Positions 8,119 through 17,268 of a DNA stretch of 64,000 nt are shown here, in pieces; position 1 is the first letter of the stretch, and every line of letters begins with the position of its first letter. Position numbers and translations under genes: made by a program. The stretch is taken from assembly GCF_024398015.1 (NCBI RefSeq), contig NZ_CP073747.1, positions 62,001-126,000 on the forward strand. The letters are read 5' to 3'. The notes beneath the pieces are model-generated. The model saw only the letters and a list, made by a program, of their open reading frames with translations. It was not told where the DNA came from and did not search any database. The DNA comes from Kordiimonas sp. SCSIO 12610 (GTDB lineage: Bacteria; Pseudomonadota; Alphaproteobacteria; Sphingomonadales; Kordiimonadaceae).

Positions 8119-9036
8119 TTACTCAGTCGGTAAAAAATCTGGAACGGACAAGTATCGCTCACCTGTATCGTAACAGAACCCCAGAACCCTGCTACCCTTC
8201 TCGACATCAGCAAGCTTGTTTTCAATAGCTGCTAATGTTGCGCCCGAGGATAATCCGATCAACATCCCTTCTTCGCGCGCTGCGCGGCGTGCCATTTCTT
8301 TCGCGTGCTCTGGTTCAACCTGCAAAACACCATCAAGAATATCTGTATTCATAATATCTGGAACAAAGCCTGCTCCAATACCCTGAATAGGGTGCGGTCC
8401 CGGGTCACCGCCCGACAAAACAGGTGATAACGCTGGTTCTACAGCATAGACCTGTAATTCAGGCATTGCTTCTTTCATAACCTCAGCACAACCGGTTATA
8501 TGACCACCTGTTCCAACGCCTGTAATCATATAATCTAAGCCATCTGGGAAATCTGCAATGATCTCAGGGCCTGTTGTTTTTCTATGAACTTCCAAATTGG
8601 CAGGGTTTGAAAACTGTGCTGGCATCCATGCACCAGGCGTTTGCTCGATAAGTTCGCTCGCTTTTGCAAGGGCACCCTTCATCCCCAACTCTTTTGGAGT
8701 AAGGACAAACTCTGCACCATAAGCGAGCATCAATCGACGGCGCTCAATGGACATAGATTCTGGCATTACGAGTATCAAACGGTATCCTTTAACCGCTGCA
8801 ACCATAGCAAGGCCAATACCAGTGTTTCCAGAGGTTGGTTCGATAATAACACCGCCCTCTTTCAATTTCCCATCCTGCTCAGCCGTTTCAATCATCGCAA
8901 GCGCAATACGATCCTTAATAGAACCTCCAGGATTGGTTCGCTCTTGCTTTAACCAAACTTCATGCTCAGGAAAAATACGCCCAAGGCGAATATGTGGTGT
9001 ATTGCCAATGGTTTCCAGAATAGATTGTGCCTTCAC
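8119..9036 (-). CDS. cysK: Cysteine synthase A (O-acetylserine sulfhydrylase)
   Basis: A 305-residue PLP enzyme that makes L-cysteine from O-acetyl-L-serine and sulfide. The PLP lysine is Lys41 in NPGGSIKDR, the substrate-binding TSGNTG loop is at residues 68-73, and the phosphate-binding glycine loop [10 protein letters not shown] and a C-terminal [10 protein letters not shown] are present. The length fits CysK/OASS. It lies 63 bases downstream of the serine acetyltransferase gene on the same strand, so both steps of cysteine synthesis appear to be one operon. The protein's C-terminus lacks an obvious extension that would point to CysM or cystathionine beta-synthase. Confidence 0.95.
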   Translation of the reverse strand: MKAQSILETIGNTPHIRLGRIFPEHEVWLKQERTNPGGSIKDRIALAMIETAEQDGKLKEGGVIIEPTSGNTGIGLAMVAAVKGYRLILVMPESMSIERRRLMLAYGAEFVLTPKELGMKGALAKASELIEQTPGAWMPAQFSNPANLEVHRKTTGPEIIADFPDGLDYMITGVGTGGHITGCAEVMKEAMPELQVYAVEPALSPVLSGGDPGPHPIQGIGAGFVPDIMNTDILDGVLQVEPEHAKEMARRAAREEGMLIGLSSGATLAAIENKLADVEKGSRVLGFCYDTGERYLSVPDFLPTE

Positions 9037-9099
9037 GAGTGCGCTCCCCTGTTTAAATATCTATTTCTAATATAAATGAAATTAGCAGCCAGTAACAAC

Positions 9100-9960
9100 T
9101 TAACTATTTTTTGGCTGCATCGGAATCACTTCTTCGGTATCGCAGGCTTTAAACATAACACGAGACCACGCAGGTACGGATTTCGTAAGCCAGACATTAC
9201 CACCAATAACTGAATTTTGCCCAACGATAGTATTCCCGCCAAGAATGGTCGCGCTCGCATAAATGACAACATTATCCTCAATTGTTGGATGCCGTTTCGT
9301 CGATTTTGCTGCCCGGTCCACCCGCAAGGCCCCTAATGTAACCCCTTGGTAAATCTTTACATTATTACCGATAACAGCCGTACCCCCAATGACAACACCC
9401 GTACCGTGGTCAATGAAGAATGATTTTCCAATTGTTGCGCCTGGATGAATATCAATGCCGGTTCGTTGGTGCGCAAGTTCCGTTAGAACGCGCGGCAACA
9501 TCGGAATCTCTTGTTTCAAGAGCGCGTTAGCGACACGGTATACCACAATTGCGTAAAAGCCCGGATAACTAACAATTACCTCTTCTAAAGACTCGGCAGC
9601 GGGGTCGCCCTCGATCAATGCCTCCGCATCCAAATGACAGCTCTCCGCAATGGCGGGTAACTGGGTAACAAAATCCCGAGCAAGTGCATCTGTTTCAGCT
9701 TCACTAAGGTCGCTCATCGCTTTTTGAATTAAACCCGATAAAATCTGCACCAAGTCGACGACCTGATCATCAAGATTGACATCGGCATGGTCATCAATTG
9801 AAAACTGCGGGAACAAAACCGACATAGTTTTGCGCATGAAATCGCTAACTTTACTAAAACGTAACCCGGTAGGTGATTGATAGCGCGCCCGATGATCACG
9901 CAATCGATCTATTGCATCTGTAAGCTCGTCACCTGACTTTTGTTTTACTGCCATTCGCAT
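9100..9960 (-). CDS. epsC: Serine O-acetyltransferase (EpsC type)
   Basis: A 286-residue enzyme of the longer EpsC branch of serine acetyltransferases; it makes O-acetylserine from serine and acetyl-CoA for the neighbouring cysteine synthase. The N-terminal two thirds are helical; from about residue 180 comes the left-handed beta-helix with hexapeptide repeats, including HQRTGIDIHPGATIG, FIDHGTGVVIG and VKIYQGVTLGAL. Catalytic histidines are expected in the DIHPGA and DHGTG motifs, both intact. The C-terminus ends EEVIPMQPKNS and lacks the terminal Ile that anchors the CysE-CysK complex in enterobacteria. First gene of the two-gene minus-strand operon. Confidence 0.94.
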   Translation of the reverse strand: MRMAVKQKSGDELTDAIDRLRDHRARYQSPTGLRFSKVSDFMRKTMSVLFPQFSIDDHADVNLDDQVVDLVQILSGLIQKAMSDLSEAETDALARDFVTQLPAIAESCHLDAEALIEGDPAAESLEEVIVSYPGFYAIVVYRVANALLKQEIPMLPRVLTELAHQRTGIDIHPGATIGKSFFIDHGTGVVIGGTAVIGNNVKIYQGVTLGALRVDRAAKSTKRHPTIEDNVVIYASATILGGNTIVGQNSVIGGNVWLTKSVPAWSRVMFKACDTEEVIPMQPKNS

Positions 9961-10120
9961 AATCTTCGACCCAGCTCGTATTTATTCGTTACTCTGAATG
10001 AATATTTAGATCAGTCTATACCATGTACAAGTAATTCAGAGACGATAATTTCTTCACGATATCGAGATTAAACCTTTCTTGAGCGATAGAAATACACCGC
10101 TATGGGGCGCTATTATCCGC

Positions 10121-10873
10121 CTATTCTGATGGCAAAAGCCTCTGATAGCCAACTTCGGAAATGAGTTTATCGCTATTTTTTACCACAAGCGTATCAAGCT
10201 CTTGCATGAAATCGTCTTTTTCTAAGTCGCTTTTCATACGGTCTTGGACCTGAAAAATAACAAGCCCCGAGCGATGCCAAAACCCTTTAGTCCAGAAAAC
10301 ACCCGTATTGGTGGCCACAGGATACACATCCAGATCGCCTTCTTTCTGAATGAAAAAGGCCCCGGGTTTCAAATTTTTACGCTGACCGATCGGCACCCTT
10401 GTAGCTTGCGGATAAACAATAAGGGGGCGACCTTCATTTTTGACGCGAATGGCTACGTCCGTCATCCCCATATGCGCTTTACCTGATTTACGATCAATAC
10501 GGATAACACCAATTCGCTTAATTAACGGCCCAATCATAGGAATTTGGAACAGTTCTTTTTTCGCAAGCGCGGTTACGTCCTGCCTAAGCATATAAGTTAG
10601 GATCGGATCCATATAACTTTGATGTGCCGCTGCCAATACAAGGGCGCCCTCTTTAGGCAACTTTTCTGCCCCACGGTATTCATAGCGAATTCCCATGATA
10701 TAGCGCGCAAAGAACAACGATACTTTGCAATAAATATGAATTACAGTTCGCGCTGGTTTTTCAGTTTTGCTGAAAACAACCGGTAAAGCCAATGTACAAA
10801 AAACAATTGTAAACAAATAAAATGCCAGGTTAAAAAAAACTGAGCGAATACCATCAATGACTATCTTCATCAC
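10121..10873 (-). CDS. 1-acyl-glycerol-3-phosphate acyltransferase family protein (PlsC-like)
   Basis: A 250-residue membrane-associated acyltransferase of the lysophospholipid acyltransferase family. A hydrophobic N-terminus (residues 9-32) precedes the catalytic HX4D motif HQSYMD (His84, Asp89). The region GVIRIDRKSG matches motif II. Motif III, normally FPEGTR, reads YPQATR at residues 154-159, so the conserved Glu and Gly are replaced. This may change acceptor binding or reflect a specialised subfamily. PlsC makes phosphatidic acid from lysophosphatidic acid in the inner membrane; given the altered motif I assign only the family. No operon partner is apparent. Confidence 0.85.
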   Translation of the reverse strand: MMKIVIDGIRSVFFNLAFYLFTIVFCTLALPVVFSKTEKPARTVIHIYCKVSLFFARYIMGIRYEYRGAEKLPKEGALVLAAAHQSYMDPILTYMLRQDVTALAKKELFQIPMIGPLIKRIGVIRIDRKSGKAHMGMTDVAIRVKNEGRPLIVYPQATRVPIGQRKNLKPGAFFIQKEGDLDVYPVATNTGVFWTKGFWHRSGLVIFQVQDRMKSDLEKDDFMQELDTLVVKNSDKLISEVGYQRLLPSE

Positions 10874-11005
10874 TGATCCTTATTATATTTTCTAGACATA
10901 TATTCTCATGGCATTGTATCAGGGTTTGACACAAGCAAAAAATTCGATAGCTTCTGTGTGTCAGTTGAATAACAAAGATCTAGATAACATAACAAGGAAA
11001 CAGCT

Positions 11006-11332
11006 GTGACAATTACTGAAAAACGTGGCGACGATCGACTTCCTGTTATCTGGGAAGGTCAGCTAACAACAGCAGACAATCAATCCTATCCTTGTGAAGT
11101 GCGCGACATTTCTCTTGCCGGTGCCTTAATTTCATGCAGCCAGGAATTCAACGCTGATGAACATTTGATACTCGAAATCGATAAACTCGGTGATTTTGCA
11201 GGTGTGGTACGTTGGCGTGGATCAGAACAATTGGGGTTGTTGCTACTCGCTGGCCCTGACCTGATGCTTAAAAAGTTTGCTGAAGCCGCTGGTGCTCAGG
11301 TATCACGGGAACCTACGGTGCCAGACGCCTAA
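11006..11332 (+). CDS. PilZ-domain protein
   Basis: A 108-residue single-domain PilZ protein. PilZ domains bind cyclic di-GMP through an RxxxR and a D/NxSxxG motif; here the N-terminus has KRGDDR (Arg7, Arg11) and DISLAGALI follows at about residue 31, with the strand GVVRWR later. The second motif has DISLAG, so binding is plausible though not assured. Translation starts at GTG, seven bases after AAGGAAA. It is a likely adaptor of c-di-GMP signalling, for example in motility or surface attachment, but no partner is adjacent. Confidence 0.85.
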   Translation: MTITEKRGDDRLPVIWEGQLTTADNQSYPCEVRDISLAGALISCSQEFNADEHLILEIDKLGDFAGVVRWRGSEQLGLLLLAGPDLMLKKFAEAAGAQVSREPTVPDA

Positions 11333-11492
11333 ACGCAGAGCCGCCAAGCTTGAATTCCAAGAGCATTTCTGGTTTCAACAAATAATTTTCCAATCGAATA
11401 AGTGCCGACATTCATAGTTTTCTCAAAATTGTGAACCTGTTTGTGTTGCTTTTTCAACATATTTGCTTGTATTAATACTTATATATCTGCGT

Positions 11493-11506
11493 ATATATGC
11501 ATATAT
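11493..11506. promoter_or_regulatory. Palindromic candidate operator upstream of the ArsR-type regulator
   Basis: The perfect 14-bp palindrome ATATATGCATATAT is centred about 33 bases before the regulator's GTG, inside an AT-rich run (11480-11513) with further ATAT repeats. ArsR-family dimers typically bind such AT-rich inverted repeats in their own promoters, so autoregulation of the three-gene operon is likely. The binding is inferred from position and symmetry only. Confidence 0.45.
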
Positions 11507-11532
11507 GAATATAACTGTTTTGGGAGAGGACA

Positions 11533-11874
11533 GTGCCAAGCAGACAATTAGTAGCAAAAGAACTCGCTGAAATATTCAAGCTTATGTCTCACCCTGACCG
11601 GATTAGACTTATTGAAGAGCTAAAGACCGGTGAAAAGGATGTGAATACGCTTGCCGAAATACTTGGCCTGGCTGGCCCACGTGTTTCACAGCATCTAAGC
11701 CTACTAAAACTAAATCGTATTGTTGAAGAGCGCCGTGATGGTCGACATCACTTTTATCAACTTATTCAACCAGATATCGCAGCCTGGGTCGTGGACGGCC
11801 TTAATTTTGTAGAAGGCCGTATGGGTGGCATCAGTCAATCGAGCATCAATGATGCCCGCCGCCTTTGGTCATAA
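11533..11874 (+). CDS. ArsR/SmtB-family transcriptional regulator
   Basis: A 113-residue winged-helix regulator. The core FKLMSHPDRIRLIEELKTGEKDVNTLAEILGLAGPRVSQHLSLLKLN contains the recognition helix, and RRDGRHHFYQL forms the wing. No cysteine metal-binding motif (ELCVC-type) is seen, so it is probably not a classic arsenic or zinc sensor; redox, small-molecule or other sensing is open. It starts at GTG behind the strong site GGGAGAGGA. It is followed by carbonic anhydrase (33 bases) and a SulP transporter, which suggests it controls a bicarbonate or anion supply operon. Confidence 0.92.
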   Translation: MPSRQLVAKELAEIFKLMSHPDRIRLIEELKTGEKDVNTLAEILGLAGPRVSQHLSLLKLNRIVEERRDGRHHFYQLIQPDIAAWVVDGLNFVEGRMGGISQSSINDARRLWS

Positions 11875-11907
11875 CGTGTTCTGTGTAGAACAGTAGAGGA
11901 AAACACT

Positions 11908-12582
11908 ATGCCTAAATTTGCCGCCGGAGTCGTAAGGTTCCAAAACGAAGTATACCCGCAAAAGCAAGAGCTTTTTGAAAAACTAAGCCAAGGGCAAGAA
12001 CCCGAAGCCTTGTTTATCACTTGCTCAGACTCGCGTATTGAAACTGCGATGATCACCCAAACAGACCCTGGAGAATTATTTATCTGCCGGAACGCTGGTA
12101 ATATTGTTCCACCGCACACAAGTCACACTGGCGGCATGACAGCATCAATAGAGTTTGCAGTTGCTGCCCTTAAGGTTCCACATATCGTTGTTTGTGGCCA
12201 CACAGAATGCGGCGCGATGAAGGGTGCCATGAACACTGACGGCCTTGACGCCCTTCCGCATATCAAGGAGTGGCTTGGTTATTCAAAAGCGGCGGTAGAC
12301 ATTGTAAAAGAGATTGGCAAGGACAAAGCTGAACAAGATCAGATGTCCATGCTTTTGGAACAGAATGTTATCCTTCAGCTTCAGCACCTTCGCACTCACC
12401 CGACAGTTGCTACAGCACTTGCAATGGGTACGCTTGAGCTACATGGCTGGGTATATGACATCAAAACTGGTGGTGTCAGTGCTTATGACGAAGATAGCAA
12501 CGAATTTGTCGCGGTTAATGACCGTTATGCGGCTGAATTCGCCAAATTGGCAGGCGCAGACTCTTGTAGTCATAGCGCATAA
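11908..12582 (+). CDS. can: Beta-class carbonic anhydrase
   Basis: A 224-residue beta-carbonic anhydrase that interconverts CO2 and bicarbonate in the cytosol. The expected zinc ligands are Cys39 and Asp41 (in CSDSR), His98 and Cys101 (in CGHTECGAMKG); the Arg of CSDSR is present, consistent with an active dyad. The C-terminus has ALAMGTLELHGWVYDIKTGGVSAYD, the usual family end. It sits between an ArsR-type regulator and a SulP transporter on the same strand with short gaps. Linked carbonic anhydrase and SulP genes are known in many bacteria and point to bicarbonate uptake or CO2 retention. Confidence 0.95.
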   Translation: MPKFAAGVVRFQNEVYPQKQELFEKLSQGQEPEALFITCSDSRIETAMITQTDPGELFICRNAGNIVPPHTSHTGGMTASIEFAVAALKVPHIVVCGHTECGAMKGAMNTDGLDALPHIKEWLGYSKAAVDIVKEIGKDKAEQDQMSMLLEQNVILQLQHLRTHPTVATALAMGTLELHGWVYDIKTGGVSAYDEDSNEFVAVNDRYAAEFAKLAGADSCSHSA

Positions 12583-12616
12583 AGCAACAGGAACGGTTTG
12601 ATCCGGGAGCAATAAC

Positions 12617-14266
12617 ATGAAGTTTTTCGACACATCTAATCTTCGCGGCGATATAACGGGCGGCTTGACCGCCGGTATTGTTGCACTGCCTCTTGCTTTG
12701 GCGTTTGGGGAAGCGTCTGGTGCTGGGCCAATCGCCGGCTTATGGGGCGCCATTATTGTTGGCTTTTTCGCAGCACTATTCGGCGGCACTAATACACAGA
12801 TCACAGGTCCGACAGGCCCAATGGTTGTCGTGTTTGCTGGCGTTTTTGCTTCATTAAGTGGAAATCCCGCATATGTATTCGCGGCCGTTGTGCTTGCAGG
12901 TTTAATTCAAATTCTCTTTGGTGTTCTTAAGCTTGGACAATATATAAGACTTGTACCTTATCCCGTGATTTCAGGGTTTATGAGTGGTATCGGTGTGATT
13001 ATTATCCTTCTGCAAACCGCGCGACTGTTTGGCCATGAGCCCGCAGGCGGCGGCACAATACCAGCGATTACCGCGATCCCTGGTGCTGTGATGGACCCGA
13101 ACTTTTCTGCGCTTATTATCGGCTTAGTCACGCTTGGTGTTATTTTCTTCTGGCCTAAATCAATTGGTAAATTTGTACCTGGGGCACTCGCTGCTTTGAT
13201 CATTGGCACACTTTTAAGTTTTGCTATTCCGGGGGCGCCAATCCTCGGTGATATTCCAACTGGACTGCCAGAGTTTATGATCCCTAGTTTTTCTGGTGAT
13301 ACTTTTATCATTGTACTTGAAGCTGCTATCATTCTGGCGCTTCTTGGTGCCATTGATAGCCTGCTAACATCGCTTGTTGCGGATAATATGACCCGCACTC
13401 GTCACCATTCAGAACGTGAATTAATCGGCCAAGGTATTGGTAATGCTATCGCTGGCTTCTTTGGTGCTATTCCTGGTGCTGGTGCCACGATGCGGACAGT
13501 TGTAAATATCCGGTCAGGTGGTGGAACACGCATTTCAGGTATGATCCATTCTCTTATTCTCGTCGCTGTTGTTGTTGTATTGGCACCACTTGCCTCACAA
13601 ATACCGCATGCGGTTCTTGCTGGTATTCTTGTCAAAGTTGGTTACGACATCATCGATGTCTCTTATCTGAAAAATGCACACAAGGGCCCACGTTGGGATT
13701 TGGTTCTGATGGCTGTTGTTCTTGGTGTCACTGTCTTCATCGACCTTATTCAAGCCGTTGCACTGGGCGTATTCTTAGCAGCTCTTGGGTTCGTTAAGCA
13801 ACTAGCTGACGAGCAGCTCCAGAACTTCGCCAAAGCAGAGCCAAGAGTAACAACAGATGAAGAGCGTGAAATTCTCGACCGTGCTAAAGGCCGAATTTTA
13901 CTGTTTGAATTTGGTGGCCCCTTGAGCTTTGGTGCTGCAGCTGATCTTGGTCATCAGGTTCGCGAGCGATCAAAGAGCTTAGCGCAGGCGATCATCCTGG
14001 ACTTCTCAAGCGTACCGTTTATGGATGTCTCGGCAGCACGCGCTGTTGAAACGATCGCTTGCGATGCTGGTAAGAGCAATAAAATCGTCTATGTAACCGG
14101 TATGAGCGATAAAATCGCTCAAATCCTTAACGGCCTAGACGCAGATCATTGTTTACCTGCTGACACCAAATACGAAGACCGACTAGACGCGCTTCGTGAA
14201 GCTATCCGTGTCATCGAAGATAGCGCGCCAAAGTCTTCGGATGGAGAGATAACAGCGGCTGAATAG
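12617..14266 (+). CDS. SulP-family anion (probably bicarbonate) transporter with STAS domain
   Basis: A 549-residue SulP/SLC26 transporter. The N-terminal DITGGLTAGIVALPLALAFGEASGAGP motif region opens a membrane part with about 12-14 hydrophobic segments, including TQITGPTGPM and LGAIDSLLTSLVADNMT. From about residue 430 to 530 is a cytoplasmic STAS domain (ILLFEFGGPLSFGAA ... DFSSVPFMDVSAA). SulP proteins carry sulfate, bicarbonate or dicarboxylates; the carbonic anhydrase 35 bases upstream makes bicarbonate the best guess. Last gene of the regulator-can-sulP operon, with a strong terminator downstream. Confidence 0.92.
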   Translation: MKFFDTSNLRGDITGGLTAGIVALPLALAFGEASGAGPIAGLWGAIIVGFFAALFGGTNTQITGPTGPMVVVFAGVFASLSGNPAYVFAAVVLAGLIQILFGVLKLGQYIRLVPYPVISGFMSGIGVIIILLQTARLFGHEPAGGGTIPAITAIPGAVMDPNFSALIIGLVTLGVIFFWPKSIGKFVPGALAALIIGTLLSFAIPGAPILGDIPTGLPEFMIPSFSGDTFIIVLEAAIILALLGAIDSLLTSLVADNMTRTRHHSERELIGQGIGNAIAGFFGAIPGAGATMRTVVNIRSGGGTRISGMIHSLILVAVVVVLAPLASQIPHAVLAGILVKVGYDIIDVSYLKNAHKGPRWDLVLMAVVLGVTVFIDLIQAVALGVFLAALGFVKQLADEQLQNFAKAEPRVTTDEEREILDRAKGRILLFEFGGPLSFGAAADLGHQVRERSKSLAQAIILDFSSVPFMDVSAARAVETIACDAGKSNKIVYVTGMSDKIAQILNGLDADHCLPADTKYEDRLDALREAIRVIEDSAPKSSDGEITAAE

Positions 14267-14303
14267 TCGCGTGGTTTTTTAGCTTCATTCACAAATAGGA
14301 TAA

Positions 14304-14337
14304 ACGCCTCTGCAGTTATTACAGAGGCGTTTTTTTA
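14304..14337 (+). terminator. Rho-independent terminator after the SulP gene
   Basis: A 9-bp perfect stem (ACGCCTCTG pairing with CAGAGGCGT) with a 9-base loop, followed by a run of seven T. It closes the ArsR-carbonic anhydrase-SulP operon. On the minus strand the complement lacks an equally good T run, although it could also stop leftward transcripts from the M16 gene. Confidence 0.85.
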
Positions 14338-14367
14338 TGGCTTACAATGACAGACAAGAAGTTATTT

Positions 14368-17208
14368 TTACCTGCCAATATCTTTTACAGCTTCTTCTGG
14401 AATAACTTTGATAGCCACCGACCTGGACCTATCAAAATACTTGTTCGTCACCAGTTTAAGATCCGCAGGTATGATTGCTTCCAATACTGATTGCTGATCA
14501 AAATGCCATTTTATGCTTTCTGGTTCACTTTGAAGGCTTTGAAGTAGCCCCAACCAATAACCATTGTTTTGCTTCGCACTTTCAATTTGTTCAATTAAAG
14601 GCTTTCGCGCACGAAGCAATTCATCTTCGGTGACGTCTTCCGCTTTCAAAGCATCAATTGTCTGGTAGAAAATATCAGTAACTGATTGAACATCAGAGGT
14701 TTTTACATCACTTCCCAAAACAAAATACCCATAACCGTCATAAGTAGACGAGGATGAATTACCAGCCCCCGGTGCATAAGACGCTCCCAGCATTTCGCGG
14801 ATGGTATCACGGAGCCTGTTTTGAATGATCCGCGACAGTAAATTCAAACGGATAACATCCTCAAAATTACTAGCGTCATTAGTGGGCCAATAAACCTGAA
14901 CAACTGCCTGATCGGCATCGCCTTTGTGGCTGATAGTCACATCATTTCCTGTTGCCGGAAAGGATACTGCCTTTCTGTCATAGTCCGCAAAATTTGGCTC
15001 ACGCTCATTTAGCGCACCGAAGGTCTGCGCTACAGCATTGATAATCGCTTCCTCGTCCAAATCCCCCACAAAAGTAAGCTCAATAGCGCCCCGTTCACGG
15101 GCCTTTTTGATTAACGAGGCAAAATCCTCAACCTTTAAGGCCAGCAATTCTTCCTTACTTTGCAAATAAAAGCGAGGATCATCATCATATATATATTTGC
15201 CAATATTATTTTGAAGAACCTGACCCGGTGTTGTGCTTGCATTTGCATAAATGCTTTCAACAACTCGTTTATACTGGCCGTACGCTTCTGGTCTGTAAGC
15301 TGGATCAACCATATAGGCGGCCCATAACCTAAGCTGCGGCAGCACATCACGCGGAATTACAGCCCCACTCATCACGTAGGTGTCACCGCCTACACCGAGC
15401 GACGGGCTAACGGTTTGGCCTGCATGCAAACGATTAATTTCTTCAATATCATGCTTACCGAGGCCACCACTGGTGAAGGCAAAAGGCCCCAAACTATCGA
15501 TCCCAGCCAAGTCCCGTGGAATATCTGTAAACCCCCGCCCAAAGCGCAGCAAAATCTGGATTGTATTATCCTGAAAGTCTGTTTTTTTAAGATTGAGCAT
15601 TAAGTTGTTAGCGAACTTGATCTTTGTCGTACCCAAGGCTTCATCATAGTTTTTGCTAACAACAGTTCCTGGTGTGCCAAAATCTGTGTAGGCAAAGCGA
15701 CTCACTGTTTCCTCAACAGGTGCAACCAAATCTTCTACTCGCACCGCTATTACTTTGTCCTTAACCAGCTTTTTATAACCATCAACCGGTTGATTAAGCT
15801 GAAGATAGTATTTCGCTGGTGCCGCAGACCAATAGTCTTTGAAGATATCATGGACGGCCTCAGGGGTTATCTGCTCCCTGAAACGTAAATAGTCTGCTAA
15901 ATCATCGTTTGGGTGTGTAACCACTGCATTTGAATGAAAGCGAGACAAAAGCATTTGCGCAATTGCACTTGTGGAGCGCTTATTTGCAGCTGTCGATCGG
16001 TATTCAAAACTTGTGGTATAGTTGGCAATCTGCTCATCAATTTCTGCTTGGGTAAAGCCAAACTGTAAAGCCCGTTGAAACTCGCGTTCAATAAGACCTA
16101 GTGCACTTGGCCAGTTCTCATCACTTATGCCAAGGGAAATACTGCGGATTGCTGCCTCTTGATAAAACGCGCTTGCACCAACACTTTTACTTATGAAGGG
16201 CGCGTTATCTTCCCGGGCGAGTTTGTCAAAACGCCGTGATATAATGTTCAAAGCCGTTTGGTGTAACAAGCCATCATTTCGAGTTTTTTTATTGTCGATA
16301 TAAGGCTCGAGAGGAGCAACAATATTTAGCGATACACTAGATTGAAAATTCTCCAGAACGGTTGCCTTCGAATCAAGACCAAAATCTTGTTTAAGGTCGA
16401 CGTTATCCTGAATGTAATTTAACTCGCGCTTGGGGCCGCATGCTTTCCAATCAGAAAATCTATCAGTCACCCGTTTTTCAATAGCGGAAACATCAATATC
16501 GCCGACAAATACGAGAAAAGCTTCTTCCGGCCGGTAGAAACTGCAATAGAAATCCAAAAACTGTTCTCGCGTCACACCGTTGATAGTCTCGTCAATGCCG
16601 ATTGGGAGGCGTTCGGGCATCCGACTACCGGGTACTAAAAAGTTAATTTGCTCCTTAAAAACGCGGGTGGCACTTTCATTACTGCGACGCTTTTCCGCTA
16701 AAATAACGCCGCGCTCACGGTCAATGGCCTCTTGTTCAAAAAGAACATTGCTTGCAATTTCCCGCATGAGGGTAAAACCCGTGTCAATCGTATCGTTATC
16801 TACTTCTGGTAAAGCCAGAATATAAACTGTTTGGTCCGCAGACGTGAACGCATTAACATCAGCGCCGAAGGCCAATCCTTTGCGTTCCAATAATTTAGTA
16901 AACTCACCCTCAGGAATGTTTTTAGTGCCATTAAAAACCATATGTTCGGTGAAATGGGCAATCCCTTGCTCATCTTCGCGTTCCATAAAGGACCCAACGC
17001 GAAAATAAAGCCTTATCGTTGCTTCATTTTTTGGCGTTTCATTAGCCACAATGGCATATTTCATACCGTTATCTAGCTGCCCAAAGGTGATATTGCTATC
17101 TACCTGCAACCCTTCGCCTTCAACTGGCCAATCGGGCACAGCATGAACTATGAAGGATGGCGCAATCGCAAACCAAATACAAATCGCTACAAATCTGAGG
17201 ATATTCAA
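14368..17208 (-). CDS. M16-family zinc metallopeptidase, exported
   Basis: A 946-residue protein with an N-terminal signal peptide (about residues 1-23, ending near VHA). The inverted zinc motif HFTEH (residues 85-89) lies in GIAHFTEHMVFNGT, and the downstream glutamate ligand is expected in the ERGVILAEKR stretch. The length allows the four homologous M16 domains in one chain: an active N-terminal half and an inactive C-terminal half, as in PqqL and long pitrilysin-like zinc proteases. It should degrade peptides in the periplasm. It is 60 bases downstream of the penicillin-acylase-type gene on the same strand and may be co-transcribed. Confidence 0.93.
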   Translation of the reverse strand: MNILRFVAICIWFAIAPSFIVHAVPDWPVEGEGLQVDSNITFGQLDNGMKYAIVANETPKNEATIRLYFRVGSFMEREDEQGIAHFTEHMVFNGTKNIPEGEFTKLLERKGLAFGADVNAFTSADQTVYILALPEVDNDTIDTGFTLMREIASNVLFEQEAIDRERGVILAEKRRSNESATRVFKEQINFLVPGSRMPERLPIGIDETINGVTREQFLDFYCSFYRPEEAFLVFVGDIDVSAIEKRVTDRFSDWKACGPKRELNYIQDNVDLKQDFGLDSKATVLENFQSSVSLNIVAPLEPYIDNKKTRNDGLLHQTALNIISRRFDKLAREDNAPFISKSVGASAFYQEAAIRSISLGISDENWPSALGLIEREFQRALQFGFTQAEIDEQIANYTTSFEYRSTAANKRSTSAIAQMLLSRFHSNAVVTHPNDDLADYLRFREQITPEAVHDIFKDYWSAAPAKYYLQLNQPVDGYKKLVKDKVIAVRVEDLVAPVEETVSRFAYTDFGTPGTVVSKNYDEALGTTKIKFANNLMLNLKKTDFQDNTIQILLRFGRGFTDIPRDLAGIDSLGPFAFTSGGLGKHDIEEINRLHAGQTVSPSLGVGGDTYVMSGAVIPRDVLPQLRLWAAYMVDPAYRPEAYGQYKRVVESIYANASTTPGQVLQNNIGKYIYDDDPRFYLQSKEELLALKVEDFASLIKKARERGAIELTFVGDLDEEAIINAVAQTFGALNEREPNFADYDRKAVSFPATGNDVTISHKGDADQAVVQVYWPTNDASNFEDVIRLNLLSRIIQNRLRDTIREMLGASYAPGAGNSSSSTYDGYGYFVLGSDVKTSDVQSVTDIFYQTIDALKAEDVTEDELLRARKPLIEQIESAKQNNGYWLGLLQSLQSEPESIKWHFDQQSVLEAIIPADLKLVTNKYFDRSRSVAIKVIPEEAVKDIGR

Positions 17209-17268
17209 GACTATTATACTTTCAAGCGGGCCACCCAGGCTTTAATAAGCCTAGGTGAATTGTTATTA

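Noticed and set aside
11533-11874. Interpretation of the regulator as an arsenic or zinc sensor
   Set aside because: The cysteine motif of metal-sensing ArsR/SmtB proteins is absent and no metal efflux or reductase gene is next to it.
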